A DNA stretch of 64,000 bases from Ruoffia halotolerans (GCF_014049385.1 NZ_JACAOA010000003.1:1-64000), one strand, 5' to 3'. Numbered from the stretch's first letter, positions 27,601-36,503 are shown. Made by a program: numbers and translations. Notes: generated from the sequence alone by a model not told the origin.

Positions 27601-28248
27601 ATGCGTTTACGTAACAAACCTTGGGCACAAGACAAATTAAATGAATATCCGCAATACGTACCAACTGACCCGACTAAGTATAAAGGTAAATGGCAGTCCC
27701 GCTTTGAAAAAGAGCAACCTATCCATATTGAAGTTGGATCAGGAAAAGGACAATTCATTATGAATATGGCAAAAGCCCATCCAGAAATAAATTATATTGC
27801 CGTTGAAATCCAAACAAGTGTGATTGTATCAATCTTGGAGAAACAAATTGAAGAAGCTCTACCAAATGTACAAATCCTACATGGTGACGGCAGTGATTTA
27901 AGTGAATATTTCGCACCTGCAGAAATCAGCTTACTTTACTTAAACTTTAGTGATCCATGGCCAAAAACACGTCACGCTAAAAGACGTCTTACTTCACCAT
28001 TATTTTTAAAACAATATGAAGGCATCCTGCCTGAAAACGGAGAAGTTCACTTCAAGACTGATAACCAAGGTCTGTTTGAACACTCGCTTGAAAGTATGTC
28101 TGAATATGGTATGTACTTTAAGCAAGTTTGGCTTGATTTACACAAGTCAGATTTCGAAGGCAACGTCATGACAGAATATGAAGAAAAATTCTCATCTAGA
28201 GGTAATCGTATTTACCGTTTAGAAGCTGTTTTTCGCAGTAATAAGTAA
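27601..28248 (+). CDS. trmB: tRNA (guanine-N7-)-methyltransferase
   Basis: 215 aa, full length. SAM-binding motif [16 protein letters not shown] (about residues 41-55), [15 protein letters not shown], and the TrmB signature [17 protein letters not shown] (about 116-132). It makes m7G46 in tRNA. AAGGAG upstream, second gene of the operon with the YtmP-like kinase; a strong terminator follows. Confidence 0.96.
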   Translation: MRLRNKPWAQDKLNEYPQYVPTDPTKYKGKWQSRFEKEQPIHIEVGSGKGQFIMNMAKAHPEINYIAVEIQTSVIVSILEKQIEEALPNVQILHGDGSDLSEYFAPAEISLLYLNFSDPWPKTRHAKRRLTSPLFLKQYEGILPENGEVHFKTDNQGLFEHSLESMSEYGMYFKQVWLDLHKSDFEGNVMTEYEEKFSSRGNRIYRLEAVFRSNK

Positions 28249-28253
28249 AAGCG

Positions 28254-28293
28254 AAAAAGCCTAACCAAATTTTGTTTGGTTAGGCTTTTTTTA
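28254..28293 (+). terminator. trmB terminator
   Basis: AAGCCTAACCAAA/TTTGGTTAGGCTT stem with TTTTTTT. Confidence 0.9.
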
Positions 28294-28320
28294 GCGATTA
28301 TTTGTTGTGGGGATGGAACT

Positions 28321-28525
28321 TAAGACAAATGAGGTTGCGGTTTGGCTTGAGTTGAGGCAACTTGAGACGAATGGGATTGTCGTTTGGCTTGAGTTGAGGC
28401 AACTTGAGACGAATGAGGTTGCGGTTTGGCTTGAGTTGAAGCAACTGGAGACAAATGGGATTGTGGTTTGGCTTGAGTTGAGGTTACTTGAGACAAATGG
28501 GATTGTGGTTTGGCTTTAGCCAACA
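28321..28525. repeat. tandem 42-bp hairpin repeat array, family A (5 units)
   Basis: TTTGGCTT words start at 28341, 28383, 28425, 28467 and 28509, an exact 42-bp period. Each unit is TTTGGCTTGAGTTG, a 3-nt centre, CAACTTGAGACAAA-like, so the two halves can pair as an imperfect 14-bp stem. The variable part alternates ATGAGGTTGCGG and ATGGGATTGTCG types. Because 42 is a multiple of three, both strands look open; there is no ribosome binding site. It lies between the trmB terminator and the terminator of the minus-strand His-rich gene. Confidence 0.9.
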
Positions 28526-28526
28526 A

Positions 28527-28562
28527 AAAAAGAACCTAATCCCATTTCTTATCAGGTTCTTC
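28527..28562 (-). terminator. terminator of secreted/His-rich gene block
   Basis: GAAGAACCTGATAAG/TTAGGTTCTT stem with TTTTTTTG on the minus strand. Confidence 0.75.
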
Positions 28563-28575
28563 CCTTGCATTTTGT

Positions 28576-28767
28576 TTACTTACGATTTCTCGGATGATCC
28601 GGATGATGTGGGTCGCCACCATAGGTTTGTTCGCGAGACTCTTCAAGCTTTTCTTCTTCTTGCTTATCTGAGCAATCTTTATCACGGTTACGTGGATGGT
28701 CTGGGTGATGCGGGTCGTTATAAACTTTGCGTTTCACTTCTTTTTCAGAATTTTTTTCAAATGTCAT
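28576..28767 (-). CDS. small His/Pro repeat protein
   Basis: 63 aa from ATG 28767, placed by GGAGGTGAATTTTG. Highly charged and probably cytosolic. The sequence DPHHPDHPRNR occurs twice, at about residues 18-28 and 51-61, separated by an acidic linker (KQEEEKLEESREQ). The spaced histidines look able to bind a transition metal. It starts 24 nt after the stop of the secreted His-rich protein, so it is probably the last gene of that block. No known family. Confidence 0.65.
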   Translation of the reverse strand: MTFEKNSEKEVKRKVYNDPHHPDHPRNRDKDCSDKQEEEKLEESREQTYGGDPHHPDHPRNRK

Positions 28768-28791
28768 CAAAATTCACCTCCAGGCGATTAA

Positions 28792-29841
28792 TTAATTTGT
28801 TACCCAATTTTCAGCAGAATATTCACCATCAATTTCTTCAACATCTTCGGCCATAAACAAGCTTTCTCCATCAAAAACATATAGGACAGAGTCATTAATT
28901 AACATCGCATATTGAGCATCCAAGTCATCATTAAGTTGAACACTTTCAGGGTCAATCAATTCAACTTCGGTATCCTGTGGAAAACTTGTGTTAGTTCTCA
29001 GATGCATGGCTAGGACAAGCTGCATGAATTCATTCTCAGATTGGTAATCCATCTTGAAATCATTATGCTCTATTAAATCTGTATCAAAACTCTCTTGCAG
29101 TAATTCATATGTGTGGCTTTCTACTAAGAATTCATCTTCATGCCCTTCTTCAACCGATGAAAACTGCGTCACAATCTGCTCTTCACTATCTAGTCCGATT
29201 AAATGATTCACATCTACAGCAACCACATCATCAGCTAAGTATAGGCCAACATTTTGGTATACACGTGAGTTCTGATGATTCTCTCTCAAATCATAAGCTA
29301 AATTCATATATGGATATAAGCGATCAGCTTCCCCATCTTTATCTAAAAGAACGACGGGTGAAATAGTTTTACCAATTAAGCCTGTACCCAAACCACCTTC
29401 GCCCTCTCTTAAAGCACCAGTAAGAATGACCAAATCTTGATAGATTGCTTCAGTACTTTCAACTTCAGCCTCTTCATTTGCATAAAATCTAACACCCTGT
29501 TGTTCCGGACTATTGACAAAATAATAAGCTAAGTTGAACAAGCCGTCATCGCCAATCGATAGAATTAATTCTAAGTCTGCATCCAAATCCTCTACTCTAG
29601 TTTGAGCAGTATAAAGACCAACGTAATCTTCGGTATCATCTGGCGCTTCATAGACGCTATCATCTGGATTTAGTATATTAGCTGGTATGAAATTGGCATA
29701 ATTCGTTCCATGTTCATGATGATGATCTGCTGCTAAAGTTTCAGTCGCATCATGGTCATGATCTTCTTCTGCCAAAATCATCACTGAATTCAGTGATAGT
29801 AACAAAGTAGTTGTTAAAAGTAGTGTCAAACATTTTTTCAA
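28792..29841 (-). CDS. secreted protein with His-rich N-terminus, unknown function
   Basis: 349 aa. Signal peptide MKKCLTLLLTTTLLLSLNSVMILA followed by a His/Asp stretch (EEDHDHD..ADHHHEHG, about residues 25-45) that could bind zinc or a similar metal. The rest is acidic, with a DYVGLYTA block near residue 73 that resembles FVGYYIA and FIGNYQS in the neighbouring secreted proteins. No enzymatic motif or anchor is visible. It is 26 nt downstream of the 205-aa secreted protein gene and likely in the same transcript. Confidence 0.65.
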   Translation of the reverse strand: MKKCLTLLLTTTLLLSLNSVMILAEEDHDHDATETLAADHHHEHGTNYANFIPANILNPDDSVYEAPDDTEDYVGLYTAQTRVEDLDADLELILSIGDDGLFNLAYYFVNSPEQQGVRFYANEEAEVESTEAIYQDLVILTGALREGEGGLGTGLIGKTISPVVLLDKDGEADRLYPYMNLAYDLRENHQNSRVYQNVGLYLADDVVAVDVNHLIGLDSEEQIVTQFSSVEEGHEDEFLVESHTYELLQESFDTDLIEHNDFKMDYQSENEFMQLVLAMHLRTNTSFPQDTEVELIDPESVQLNDDLDAQYAMLINDSVLYVFDGESLFMAEDVEEIDGEYSAENWVTN

Positions 29842-29867
29842 TGGCTTCTGATCCTTTCAATTATTAA

Positions 29868-30485
29868 TTAATTTGGCGTAATTCCGGCAAGATACTTATA
29901 AGTGATTCCATCTTGATCTTGTAACTTTCCATCAACTTCTTCAAGTACGAATAATTCTTCACCGAATAGTTGAATGTTCCACGCATCCTCTTCTTCAAGC
30001 ACAGTCGGACTTGCGATTGTATAATAAGCATACCCATCTTTCTCCGTATAGTAAATGCCCGGAATACGGTTATTGATTAAATTTAAAATGTCCAATTGTG
30101 TCATCTCAGGTGTAATCATAGAGACAATTTCTTTATAATCCGCTTGTAAATCATATGGTAAATTATCTTCACTTAAGTAACGCTCACGAACATTTTCAGA
30201 ATAGTTTGATAAATCTGGATATGGAAAAGAATGAAAGTCAGCTAACCATTGACTCTTTTCTAGCCCAGTTGCTTCGTTAGTTAAATCGTGTTGGTCTTTA
30301 ATATAAATTAAAAGTTGATTTTCTTCGAATAATAAGCCCTCTATCGCATGATCTTCTGGTGCTATATAATACCCTACAAAAGGTACATCAGACAAAGTTA
30401 GTTCCTCAACTTGAGCCAGTACACTACTCTTAGGGCCAATTAAAGTGAAAAACAGTCCAATAAATAATAATAAATTTCTTTTCAT
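29868..30485 (-). CDS. secreted protein, unknown function
   Basis: 205 aa. Signal peptide MKRNLLLFIGLFFTLI..SSVLAQ, then VPFVGYYIAPEDHAIEGLLFEENQLL-type beta-rich sequence (FVGYYIAPEDHAI about residues 36-48). Many aromatic and acidic residues, no Cys in the mature part and no anchor. I do not recognise the family; a lipocalin-like barrel is a guess. It lies 81 nt downstream of the alkaline phosphatase gene, beyond a weak hairpin, and could be reached by read-through from the Pho-controlled promoter. Confidence 0.6.
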   Translation of the reverse strand: MKRNLLLFIGLFFTLIGPKSSVLAQVEELTLSDVPFVGYYIAPEDHAIEGLLFEENQLLIYIKDQHDLTNEATGLEKSQWLADFHSFPYPDLSNYSENVRERYLSEDNLPYDLQADYKEIVSMITPEMTQLDILNLINNRIPGIYYTEKDGYAYYTIASPTVLEEEDAWNIQLFGEELFVLEEVDGKLQDQDGITYKYLAGITPN

Positions 30486-30502
30486 AAATGTCTCCTAAAA
30501 TT

Positions 30503-30540
30503 CAAAAGCGCAACGTTAAATAAATAACGCTGCGTTAAGA
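30503..30540 (-). terminator. weak hairpin after alkaline phosphatase gene
   Basis: AACGCAGCGTTA/TAACGTTGCG arms followed by CTTTTGAATTTT on the minus strand; partial termination or RNA processing is possible. Confidence 0.5.
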
Positions 30541-30566
30541 AATTGTTTAATTAAATTCCTCAGAGA

Positions 30567-32318
30567 TTATTCAGCTGATTCTTCTGAAGTTTCTTCTGAA
30601 GTTTCTTCTGCAGACTCTTCAGTTGTTTCTTCTGTTGACTCTTCTTCAGTTGCTTCATCAGCAGATGCTTTACCAGTTACTTCGATTGGTGCAATTGCTG
30701 TGTCGCCACCTTCGTACATACCCATTGCTGCTAATAATTTGTATGCAATGTCGTTATTTTCAAAGTTTCCTTCGAACATTGCAGCTCCTGATCCGATTGC
30801 ATAAACTGGAACACGCTCTGGAGAGTGGTCAACCGTTGTAAATCCAAAACCAGCTTTACGAGCTACTAAACGAGTTGATGCAATAGAGATTGGTAAGTAA
30901 GAGTGGTAGCCTTTGATAACGTCAGCTTGACCAGCGTTACGGTCATCATACTCTAATTTAGATTGCTCAAATGCATAGCGTAATTCTTCTAAATCTAATG
31001 CAGAAACTGCCATTAAATCAGTTTCTTCTGGTTCTGCTTCACTTGCTTCTGCTTGTGTTAATACTTCTTCAGTTGCTTCTAAATCAATGATGAAACCAAA
31101 GTTTTCTTCTAGTATTGGAACAAAATCTTCGAAAGTCATTTCTGGATTTTCTTCTAATGCTTCAGCAAAGATAACATCGAACTCTTCTTGAGATACAGCT
31201 TGGTTATCGATTAAGTGGAAGTAACTGTTGTATCCTGTTTCTGAGTTACCTACTGTAAATCCACCAGTTGGGTGGTCAGCTGTAACAACGATTAAAGTTT
31301 CTTCTGGATGCTCATAGTAGAAGTTAATTGCTTCTTGGATAGCATTTTGGAAGTCAATAATTTCGTGAACTGTAGCAGCTGCATCATTCGCATGCTCTGC
31401 CCAGTCAATCTTACCAGATTCAGTCATCATGAAGAATCCTTCTTCGTTTGAACCTAATACTTCAATCCCTTTAGAAACCATGTCTGCTAATGATTGCTCA
31501 CCTTCGTCACGGTCCATTGCGTATTTCATTGAAGAACCATCTGCTTCAGATAATACAGCTGCTGGAGCATATACTTTACCTGATTCTGCAGTAATTGCAT
31601 CAAATTCTTCTTGTGTATCTGCAACTGTATAGCCATTTTCTTCCATTACTTCGTATAAGTCAGGTTGACCTTCTTCACCCGTACGACCCCCTAGAGATCC
31701 CCCAGCGAAATAATCGAAGTCAGATAAAGCCATTTGTTCACCGATTTCGTAATAGTTATTACGGTGCTCAACGTTTGAGTAGAATGCTGCTGGTGTTGCG
31801 TGGTTTAATGTAACTGTTGAAAGAATACCAATTGATTTACCTTCAGCTTTTGCTTTTTCAGCTACTGATTCTGTTTGTTCAGTGAAGCCAGGAGTTAAAC
31901 CAATCACGTTTGAATCAATTTTTACACCGTTACCGAATGAAGTTGCTGTTGCTGCTGAGTCTGGCACATAGTGGTCAGCATCCGTTGGGTTTTGTAAACC
32001 AATTACTGGAAATTGTGAGAAGTTTAAAGGTTGTGCTTGCGCTACACCATTTCCTTCATTACCATTATCTGGGCCTAAGTAATATTCTGCCGCAGATACA
32101 GGGATGTTCCCCATTCCGTCACCGATGAATAAGAATACGTATTTTGCTTGGTTTTCGTTTACTAGTGATAAATCTTCAGTTAAAGCGCGACCTTCTTCTA
32201 AAGTAACAACTGGTAGATCAGCAAATTGACCTTCTTCTTGTCTTGCAGAAACAAATGTAGGTGATACGACTGATAATAATACAGAAGCACATAATGATAC
32301 TAAAAGAGATTTCTTCAT
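30567..32318 (-). CDS. phoA: secreted alkaline phosphatase
   Basis: 583 aa. Signal peptide MKKSLLVSLCASVLLSVVSPTFVSA. Metal and nucleophile motifs are intact: FIGDGMGN (about residues 63-70), VPDSAATATSFGNGVK with the catalytic Ser, HATPAAFYSN, ADHPTGGFT and the late VDHSPERVP His. It releases phosphate from organic monoesters outside the cell. The last 30 residues are a Glu/Thr/Ser repeat (EETSEETSEE) without an LPxTG or membrane anchor. Pho-box repeats precede the promoter. The symbol marks the family; phoA and phoB-type paralogues cannot be separated here. Confidence 0.93.
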   Translation of the reverse strand: MKKSLLVSLCASVLLSVVSPTFVSARQEEGQFADLPVVTLEEGRALTEDLSLVNENQAKYVFLFIGDGMGNIPVSAAEYYLGPDNGNEGNGVAQAQPLNFSQFPVIGLQNPTDADHYVPDSAATATSFGNGVKIDSNVIGLTPGFTEQTESVAEKAKAEGKSIGILSTVTLNHATPAAFYSNVEHRNNYYEIGEQMALSDFDYFAGGSLGGRTGEEGQPDLYEVMEENGYTVADTQEEFDAITAESGKVYAPAAVLSEADGSSMKYAMDRDEGEQSLADMVSKGIEVLGSNEEGFFMMTESGKIDWAEHANDAAATVHEIIDFQNAIQEAINFYYEHPEETLIVVTADHPTGGFTVGNSETGYNSYFHLIDNQAVSQEEFDVIFAEALEENPEMTFEDFVPILEENFGFIIDLEATEEVLTQAEASEAEPEETDLMAVSALDLEELRYAFEQSKLEYDDRNAGQADVIKGYHSYLPISIASTRLVARKAGFGFTTVDHSPERVPVYAIGSGAAMFEGNFENNDIAYKLLAAMGMYEGGDTAIAPIEVTGKASADEATEEESTEETTEESAEETSEETSEESAE

Positions 32319-32370
32319 TTTTTCAAAATTCCCCTATTCCATAAATTATTTGTATTGTATTACAAGAATT

Positions 32371-32444
32371 ATTATAGCAATGTAATGTAAATTTGATGTA
32401 AATTTGGCAGTTTTAATGTAAAGTTTACGTAAAATTTGTGTAAA
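32371..32444 (-). promoter_or_regulatory. PhoP-type box and promoter of alkaline phosphatase gene
   Basis: On the minus strand TTTACA words (one TTTACG) occur at 32386-32391, 32397-32402, 32417-32422, 32428-32433 and 32439-32444: an 11-bp period within a pair and within a triplet, the two groups offset by 20 bp. This matches the TTHACA-N5 PhoP box of Bacilli. A TATAAT (-10) lies at 32371-32376, 9 nt downstream of the nearest repeat, and no -35 is needed if PhoP activates. Confidence 0.85.
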
Positions 32445-32562
32445 TTTTTAACCCTCGAAATATTAAGTATTCATGCATTGTTTTTAAATATCAATAATCC
32501 TTTGCTTCGCTAATTTTTATACCATATACTTACTATAATTAGAATAATCGGAGGATGATTAT

Positions 32563-33143
32563 ATGCAAAAATTAGTTTACAGCTCACTTAATGGGCAACA
32601 CATCATTGATACACGTTCGCTACATTCATTTCAAGCTGGCCACATTGCTAGGCACTGAATCTTAATTTAGCTAACTTTAAAAAGTACGCATGCAACAATT
32701 ATCCGATTAATGAGCCCATGGTCTTTGTCACTGATGATAACAGTTAACAACACTAAGACAACCTTCAATTATTAGCAAAAGAATTAGGCTTTACAGAGTT
32801 GTCTGGTTATATTTTGTTTGAGGAAATCCCTAATTCGCAACTTAGACAAAGTGATTCAATCTCTGCTAAGGCTTTCTTAAACCTTGAAGGCGATTATACT
32901 CTTCTTGATGTTAGAAATCCGTCCGAAATTACACGTATCGCACCTAAAAATAATCTAAAATCCATTCCGTTTGAAGATTTACCTACGTCTCTTCAATCCC
33001 TTAATAACACTAAACACATCTATACTTTATGCGGTTCTGGAAACCGAGGAACAGCAGCTGCTTCATACCTTGAGACACTAGGATTTCAACATATCATTAT
33101 CGAAGGTGGTATGAAAGCTATCCAAGACGAGAGACAAATATAA
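32563..33143 (+). pseudogene. two-domain rhodanese-like protein, disrupted
   Basis: GGAGGATGATT and ATG 32563 begin MQKLVYSSLNGQHIIDTRSL..FQAGHIA, a rhodanese domain start; then a frameshift near 32650 and stops near 32740-32760 break the frame. It resumes from about 32770 (LLAKELGFTELSGYILF) through a second rhodanese domain with LLDVRNPSEI and the catalytic loop CGSGNRGTAAA. The second half (from ATG 32799, 114 aa) has an intact active Cys, but no ribosome binding site is seen. Confidence 0.75.
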
Positions 33144-33184
33144 TGATTCTGGTGAGTTATAAAACAATTATTTAAAGATTCAAG

Positions 33185-33190
33185 TATAAT
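33185..33190 (+). promoter_or_regulatory. -10 element of ndk
   Basis: TATAAT preceded by AAG; no clear -35. TAGGAGTGTG ribosome binding site follows. Confidence 0.45.
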
Positions 33191-33221
33191 GAGAGTACCA
33201 ATATTTTAGGAGTGTGAGAAC

Positions 33222-33626
33222 ATGGCGGTAGAACAGACCTACATCATGCTGAAGCCTGACGCTATTCAACGCCAATTAATGGGTGAAATTATTAGTCGAA
33301 TTGAAAGAAAAGGCTACCAGATCCTTCAAGAAAAGCTGATGAATCTTGATTCAAAGACAATTGCGAATCATTATGTTCATTTATTAGAACAGAATTTCTA
33401 TCCTAAACTGGAAGCTTATATGTTATCCGGATCAGTATTTGCAATGATTGTTGAAGGTGAAGAAACTATTCAAGGTATGCGGACATTGATGGGTCCAACT
33501 AATATCTTTGAAGCTATGCCGGGAACAATACGCGGAGACTTTGCGACTGATTTAACTTATAATACGATTCATGGATCAGACTCACCTGAAGCTGCTGAAA
33601 TTGAAATCAAGCGATTCTTTGGCTAG
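33222..33626 (+). CDS. ndk: nucleoside diphosphate kinase
   Basis: 134 aa. N-terminal EQTYIMLKPDAIQRQLMGEII, then MGPTNIFEAMPGTIRGDFA and the active-site block NTIHGSDSPEAAEIEI with the phospho-accepting His (about residue 115). It balances NTP pools by transferring the gamma phosphate. Slightly shorter than the 149-aa Bacillus form. AGGAG at proper spacing; monocistronic. Confidence 0.93.
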   Translation: MAVEQTYIMLKPDAIQRQLMGEIISRIERKGYQILQEKLMNLDSKTIANHYVHLLEQNFYPKLEAYMLSGSVFAMIVEGEETIQGMRTLMGPTNIFEAMPGTIRGDFATDLTYNTIHGSDSPEAAEIEIKRFFG

Positions 33627-33677
33627 TTTCTGTGAGTTCAAACTGGCTATTTACTAATCAAATAATAGGAGCCTTTT

Positions 33678-35135
33678 ATGAATAAATTTTTAAAAGTTAG
33701 CTTATTACTTGTGTCTTCATTCTCATTATTTAGCTTTCAATCTAGCACGGCACAAGGCCTGATGGGACGACAAGAGTTCATTGATTATTTAAGCTCTTCC
33801 CTATCATCTGGCAATGGTTGGGTAGATGGCGGACAATATATGGATGATTTTGATGAGGCATTATTCAACTCTGCTATCAGTGGAACGACTTTAAGTGATA
33901 CTCAAATTCGAGATATCATTTATAGTTTGGAAGATAGTTATCCAGGGTGGATTGACCATGCAACAGAGATGTCCTTAACAGAATATGCCCGGGGATACTT
34001 AGCCCACTTTGCTAGTCCTGCTGGAAATAGTGCTTCGAATGCCAGCGCAGAATCCTTAACTTATCAGGATTTTATTGGGAATTATCAATCTACTGCTGCA
34101 GTTCAAAGCATTAGTTTACAAAACGTAACTATGCCTTACGATAATTATCTGGAAAGGTCAGAGGAAAGTTTAGTGTTCTATCTTTCAAATAAAGTCACTG
34201 TTTCAGATTCATTCAAACCTGATACTTCCCATCAACTAACTTTTAATCGTGATGGAAGTGTCGATCACCAAGGAACTGAAGGTCTGGGATACGCATCGTA
34301 CCAATATCAAAGCAACATTGGTGAACAATCAAATATGATTAAATTAGGCACCAGTCTATATTTTTATTATAACGACGTCCAAGATTCCTATGATTTAGTT
34401 AGCTTTCATGAGACACAAAGTAATTCAATGGATGATATCACTTTTAATGTAAACTTGACGCGATTTCAAAAGTTGTCAGCGGAATCAACAAGTCAACCAT
34501 CAAGTTATCAAAATGTCATTGAGCTTCACCAAGCATTTGAAGCATTCAATTGGATTACCTCTCCCGAGGCTTTAGAAGCTTATGCTGATTTTAGATATGT
34601 TGTTGAGAATGCTGTCTTTGGTAATGGTAGTGATGGAACAAAGACCTCTGATCTTCAAGCAATGATTGATCGCTCTGATTATACGGTTTCTGAGCAGCTT
34701 AAACTGGATCATCGTAATAATTATATTATTTCGTATCCTTATTACAGACCGAATGGAACAGAACCATTCATGCAAGTGTCTTACCCTATCTATGATATTT
34801 ATGCGATGGGAGCAACTTTGATTTTCTATGAAGTTACGCCTGAGATGTTTAAACCAATTGACTATGACTTTTATCAATATAATTCAGTCAACCAATTTGT
34901 TGAATTGAACCCGAATATCATCGCGGTATCTCAATTTTGGGGCACTCCAAGTGACCGATATCAACTTGCCATTCCGACAATTCATCCATCAACAGGAGCT
35001 CAAGAAGTTAGCTTTGTCTTTTACGATAACGGTAGGCTCTTCTATCACCAATCTGTGCCCTTTAGTGAGTATAAAGACCAACCCGCTAAAGCCAATTATT
35101 TGAATTTTGTTGAGTATGACGACTCTAGAAGATAA
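33678..35135 (+). CDS. large secreted protein, unknown function
   Basis: 485 aa. Signal peptide MNKFLKVSLLLVSSFSLFSFQSSTAQ. Residues about 30-115 form an acidic, helical-looking region (RQEFIDYLSSSLSSGNGWVD). From about 133 a beta-rich domain begins YQDFIGNYQS, similar in outline to the blocks in the secreted proteins at 28.8 and 29.9 kb; the rest is rich in Tyr, Ser and Asn, without Cys, anchor or catalytic motif. Good AGGAG site. Own unit with a shared bidirectional terminator. Family not recognised. Confidence 0.65.
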   Translation: MNKFLKVSLLLVSSFSLFSFQSSTAQGLMGRQEFIDYLSSSLSSGNGWVDGGQYMDDFDEALFNSAISGTTLSDTQIRDIIYSLEDSYPGWIDHATEMSLTEYARGYLAHFASPAGNSASNASAESLTYQDFIGNYQSTAAVQSISLQNVTMPYDNYLERSEESLVFYLSNKVTVSDSFKPDTSHQLTFNRDGSVDHQGTEGLGYASYQYQSNIGEQSNMIKLGTSLYFYYNDVQDSYDLVSFHETQSNSMDDITFNVNLTRFQKLSAESTSQPSSYQNVIELHQAFEAFNWITSPEALEAYADFRYVVENAVFGNGSDGTKTSDLQAMIDRSDYTVSEQLKLDHRNNYIISYPYYRPNGTEPFMQVSYPIYDIYAMGATLIFYEVTPEMFKPIDYDFYQYNSVNQFVELNPNIIAVSQFWGTPSDRYQLAIPTIHPSTGAQEVSFVFYDNGRLFYHQSVPFSEYKDQPAKANYLNFVEYDDSRR

Positions 35136-35184
35136 AAAATGCGCTTAGAAACGGAGGCTTCCCTCACTCTTCTAAGCGCGTTTT
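35136..35184. terminator. bidirectional terminator
   Basis: AAAAATGCGCTTAGAA/TTCTAAGCGCGTTTTT stem between convergent genes; overlaps the last codons of the minus-strand gene. Confidence 0.85.
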
Positions 35185-36500
35185 TCTATTTCTGTAACCG
35201 GTTTAACCTCAACCAATGGTTCTTGAAATTGTGGATGGACTAACATTTTCGATATGACATTCGACCCATATGTATGGAATTGCTTATTAAAGTAGTCATA
35301 ATAAGTTCCTGGAGATAAAATTCCTGTGACATTTATCAGATTAATTCCATTGTTTCCAAGTAATTCATCTGCCAGCAACACGCAATTGGTTCCTAAAACA
35401 AAATAAGTTTTATAACGTCCGCGCTTAAATTTAAAGGCTTGCCCTTTCGTCGCTTCAAGCACTTTTCCGATATAACTTTTCTTTTGTTTTTCAGTGGTTG
35501 CTTCCCAAGGCGTCACATCTTTTAGAATATGCTCGAGTTCGTATTTTAACTCTTCTAACTCTTTTTCTGTCAGACCAATTCCAAAGCGAAACACACTCGT
35601 TCCTCTAGTCTTTAGAAAATCTAAGTAGGGTTTTTCATCCGCAACGACGAGAACACCATCCCCTATTGCCCCAGCAGCAATATGAGCTTCAATATCATGA
35701 TTTCCGTAAGAGTACACTTTCCCTTTATAACTGACGTCCACGTGTCCTATCCTATCAAAGCCAGTCTTTCCAACATGAATTAAAATATGGACAATTGAAT
35801 CTTCATCGTAATTTTTAGCTGGCAGTTTATTAGAAAATCTTTCCGAAACCGCATCTTCATTACCTACCAGCATTTCATTAAATTTAATCAACACGTTATT
35901 CGGAATAATCGCATCAATAAAGACTGGTAAAGGTATCCGTATGCGATTTCTTAGTTTCCTGGCTTTTTCATTGCGTGTAATTAATTGCCTTCCGTCATTA
36001 ACATAAGTAAAACCGATAAACACTAAGTAGACACCAAGTCGAAATAACGTGTTGGTAATACGCTCCGAACCAAACATACTCGTGATGCCAAATAGAAAAT
36101 GGATCAATGAAATAAATAATTGACTCTTTATATCTCTCACTTTATCTCGCGCTAATAAAATATAGGAAGTGAAACCAATAATACCGACCGTAAACTGATA
36201 CAAACCAATAAAGAAGATTAGCCAACCGGTTGTAAATTCAACTCGATTAGCCAAAATTAAACCGAAGATTACATACAACAATGCCTTTCCTAATGCCATT
36301 AGCCTAGGTAGAATCTCATCTTCTCCTCGTTTGAGTACTAAGGTATAGAATAATTTCCAAAGACCTATGATAATTAAAATGAATTGAATAATTTCAGCCA
36401 ATAGGAGAACAAATGAAGCTCTAAAAAACACAAGCGCAAGTCCAAAAATAACTAGAAAGCAGCCAAATAAAATCGAACTAATATTTTCTCTGCGACTCAT
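35172..36500 (-). CDS. membrane protein fused to permuted papain-fold (NlpC/LRAT-like) domain
   Basis: 442 aa from the second ATG (GGAGGAGACATG upstream). Residues about 8-165 contain six or so membrane helices in HdeD/DUF308-like pairs. After a basic linker, residues about 230-430 form a soluble domain with HVGKTGFDRIGHVDVSYKG and SYGNHD first and LGTNCVLLADELLG later. The order His (GHVD) before Cys (NCVLLA) is that of circularly permuted papain-like enzymes. NCxxLA is typical for the nucleophile. It would act as a thiol hydrolase or acyltransferase at the membrane; substrate unknown. Assignment is by motif order only. Confidence 0.6.
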   Translation of the reverse strand: MSRRENISSILFGCFLVIFGLALVFFRASFVLLLAEIIQFILIIIGLWKLFYTLVLKRGEDEILPRLMALGKALLYVIFGLILANRVEFTTGWLIFFIGLYQFTVGIIGFTSYILLARDKVRDIKSQLFISLIHFLFGITSMFGSERITNTLFRLGVYLVFIGFTYVNDGRQLITRNEKARKLRNRIRIPLPVFIDAIIPNNVLIKFNEMLVGNEDAVSERFSNKLPAKNYDEDSIVHILIHVGKTGFDRIGHVDVSYKGKVYSYGNHDIEAHIAAGAIGDGVLVVADEKPYLDFLKTRGTSVFRFGIGLTEKELEELKYELEHILKDVTPWEATTEKQKKSYIGKVLEATKGQAFKFKRGRYKTYFVLGTNCVLLADELLGNNGINLINVTGILSPGTYYDYFNKQFHTYGSNVISKMLVHPQFQEPLVEVKPVTEIEKRA

Positions 36501-36503
36501 CAT

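Noticed and set aside
28307-28519. Open frames on both strands (70 and 68 codons) with a 14-residue repeat
   Set aside because: They result from a 42-bp repeat period being divisible by three; there is no ribosome binding site and both strands are equally open.
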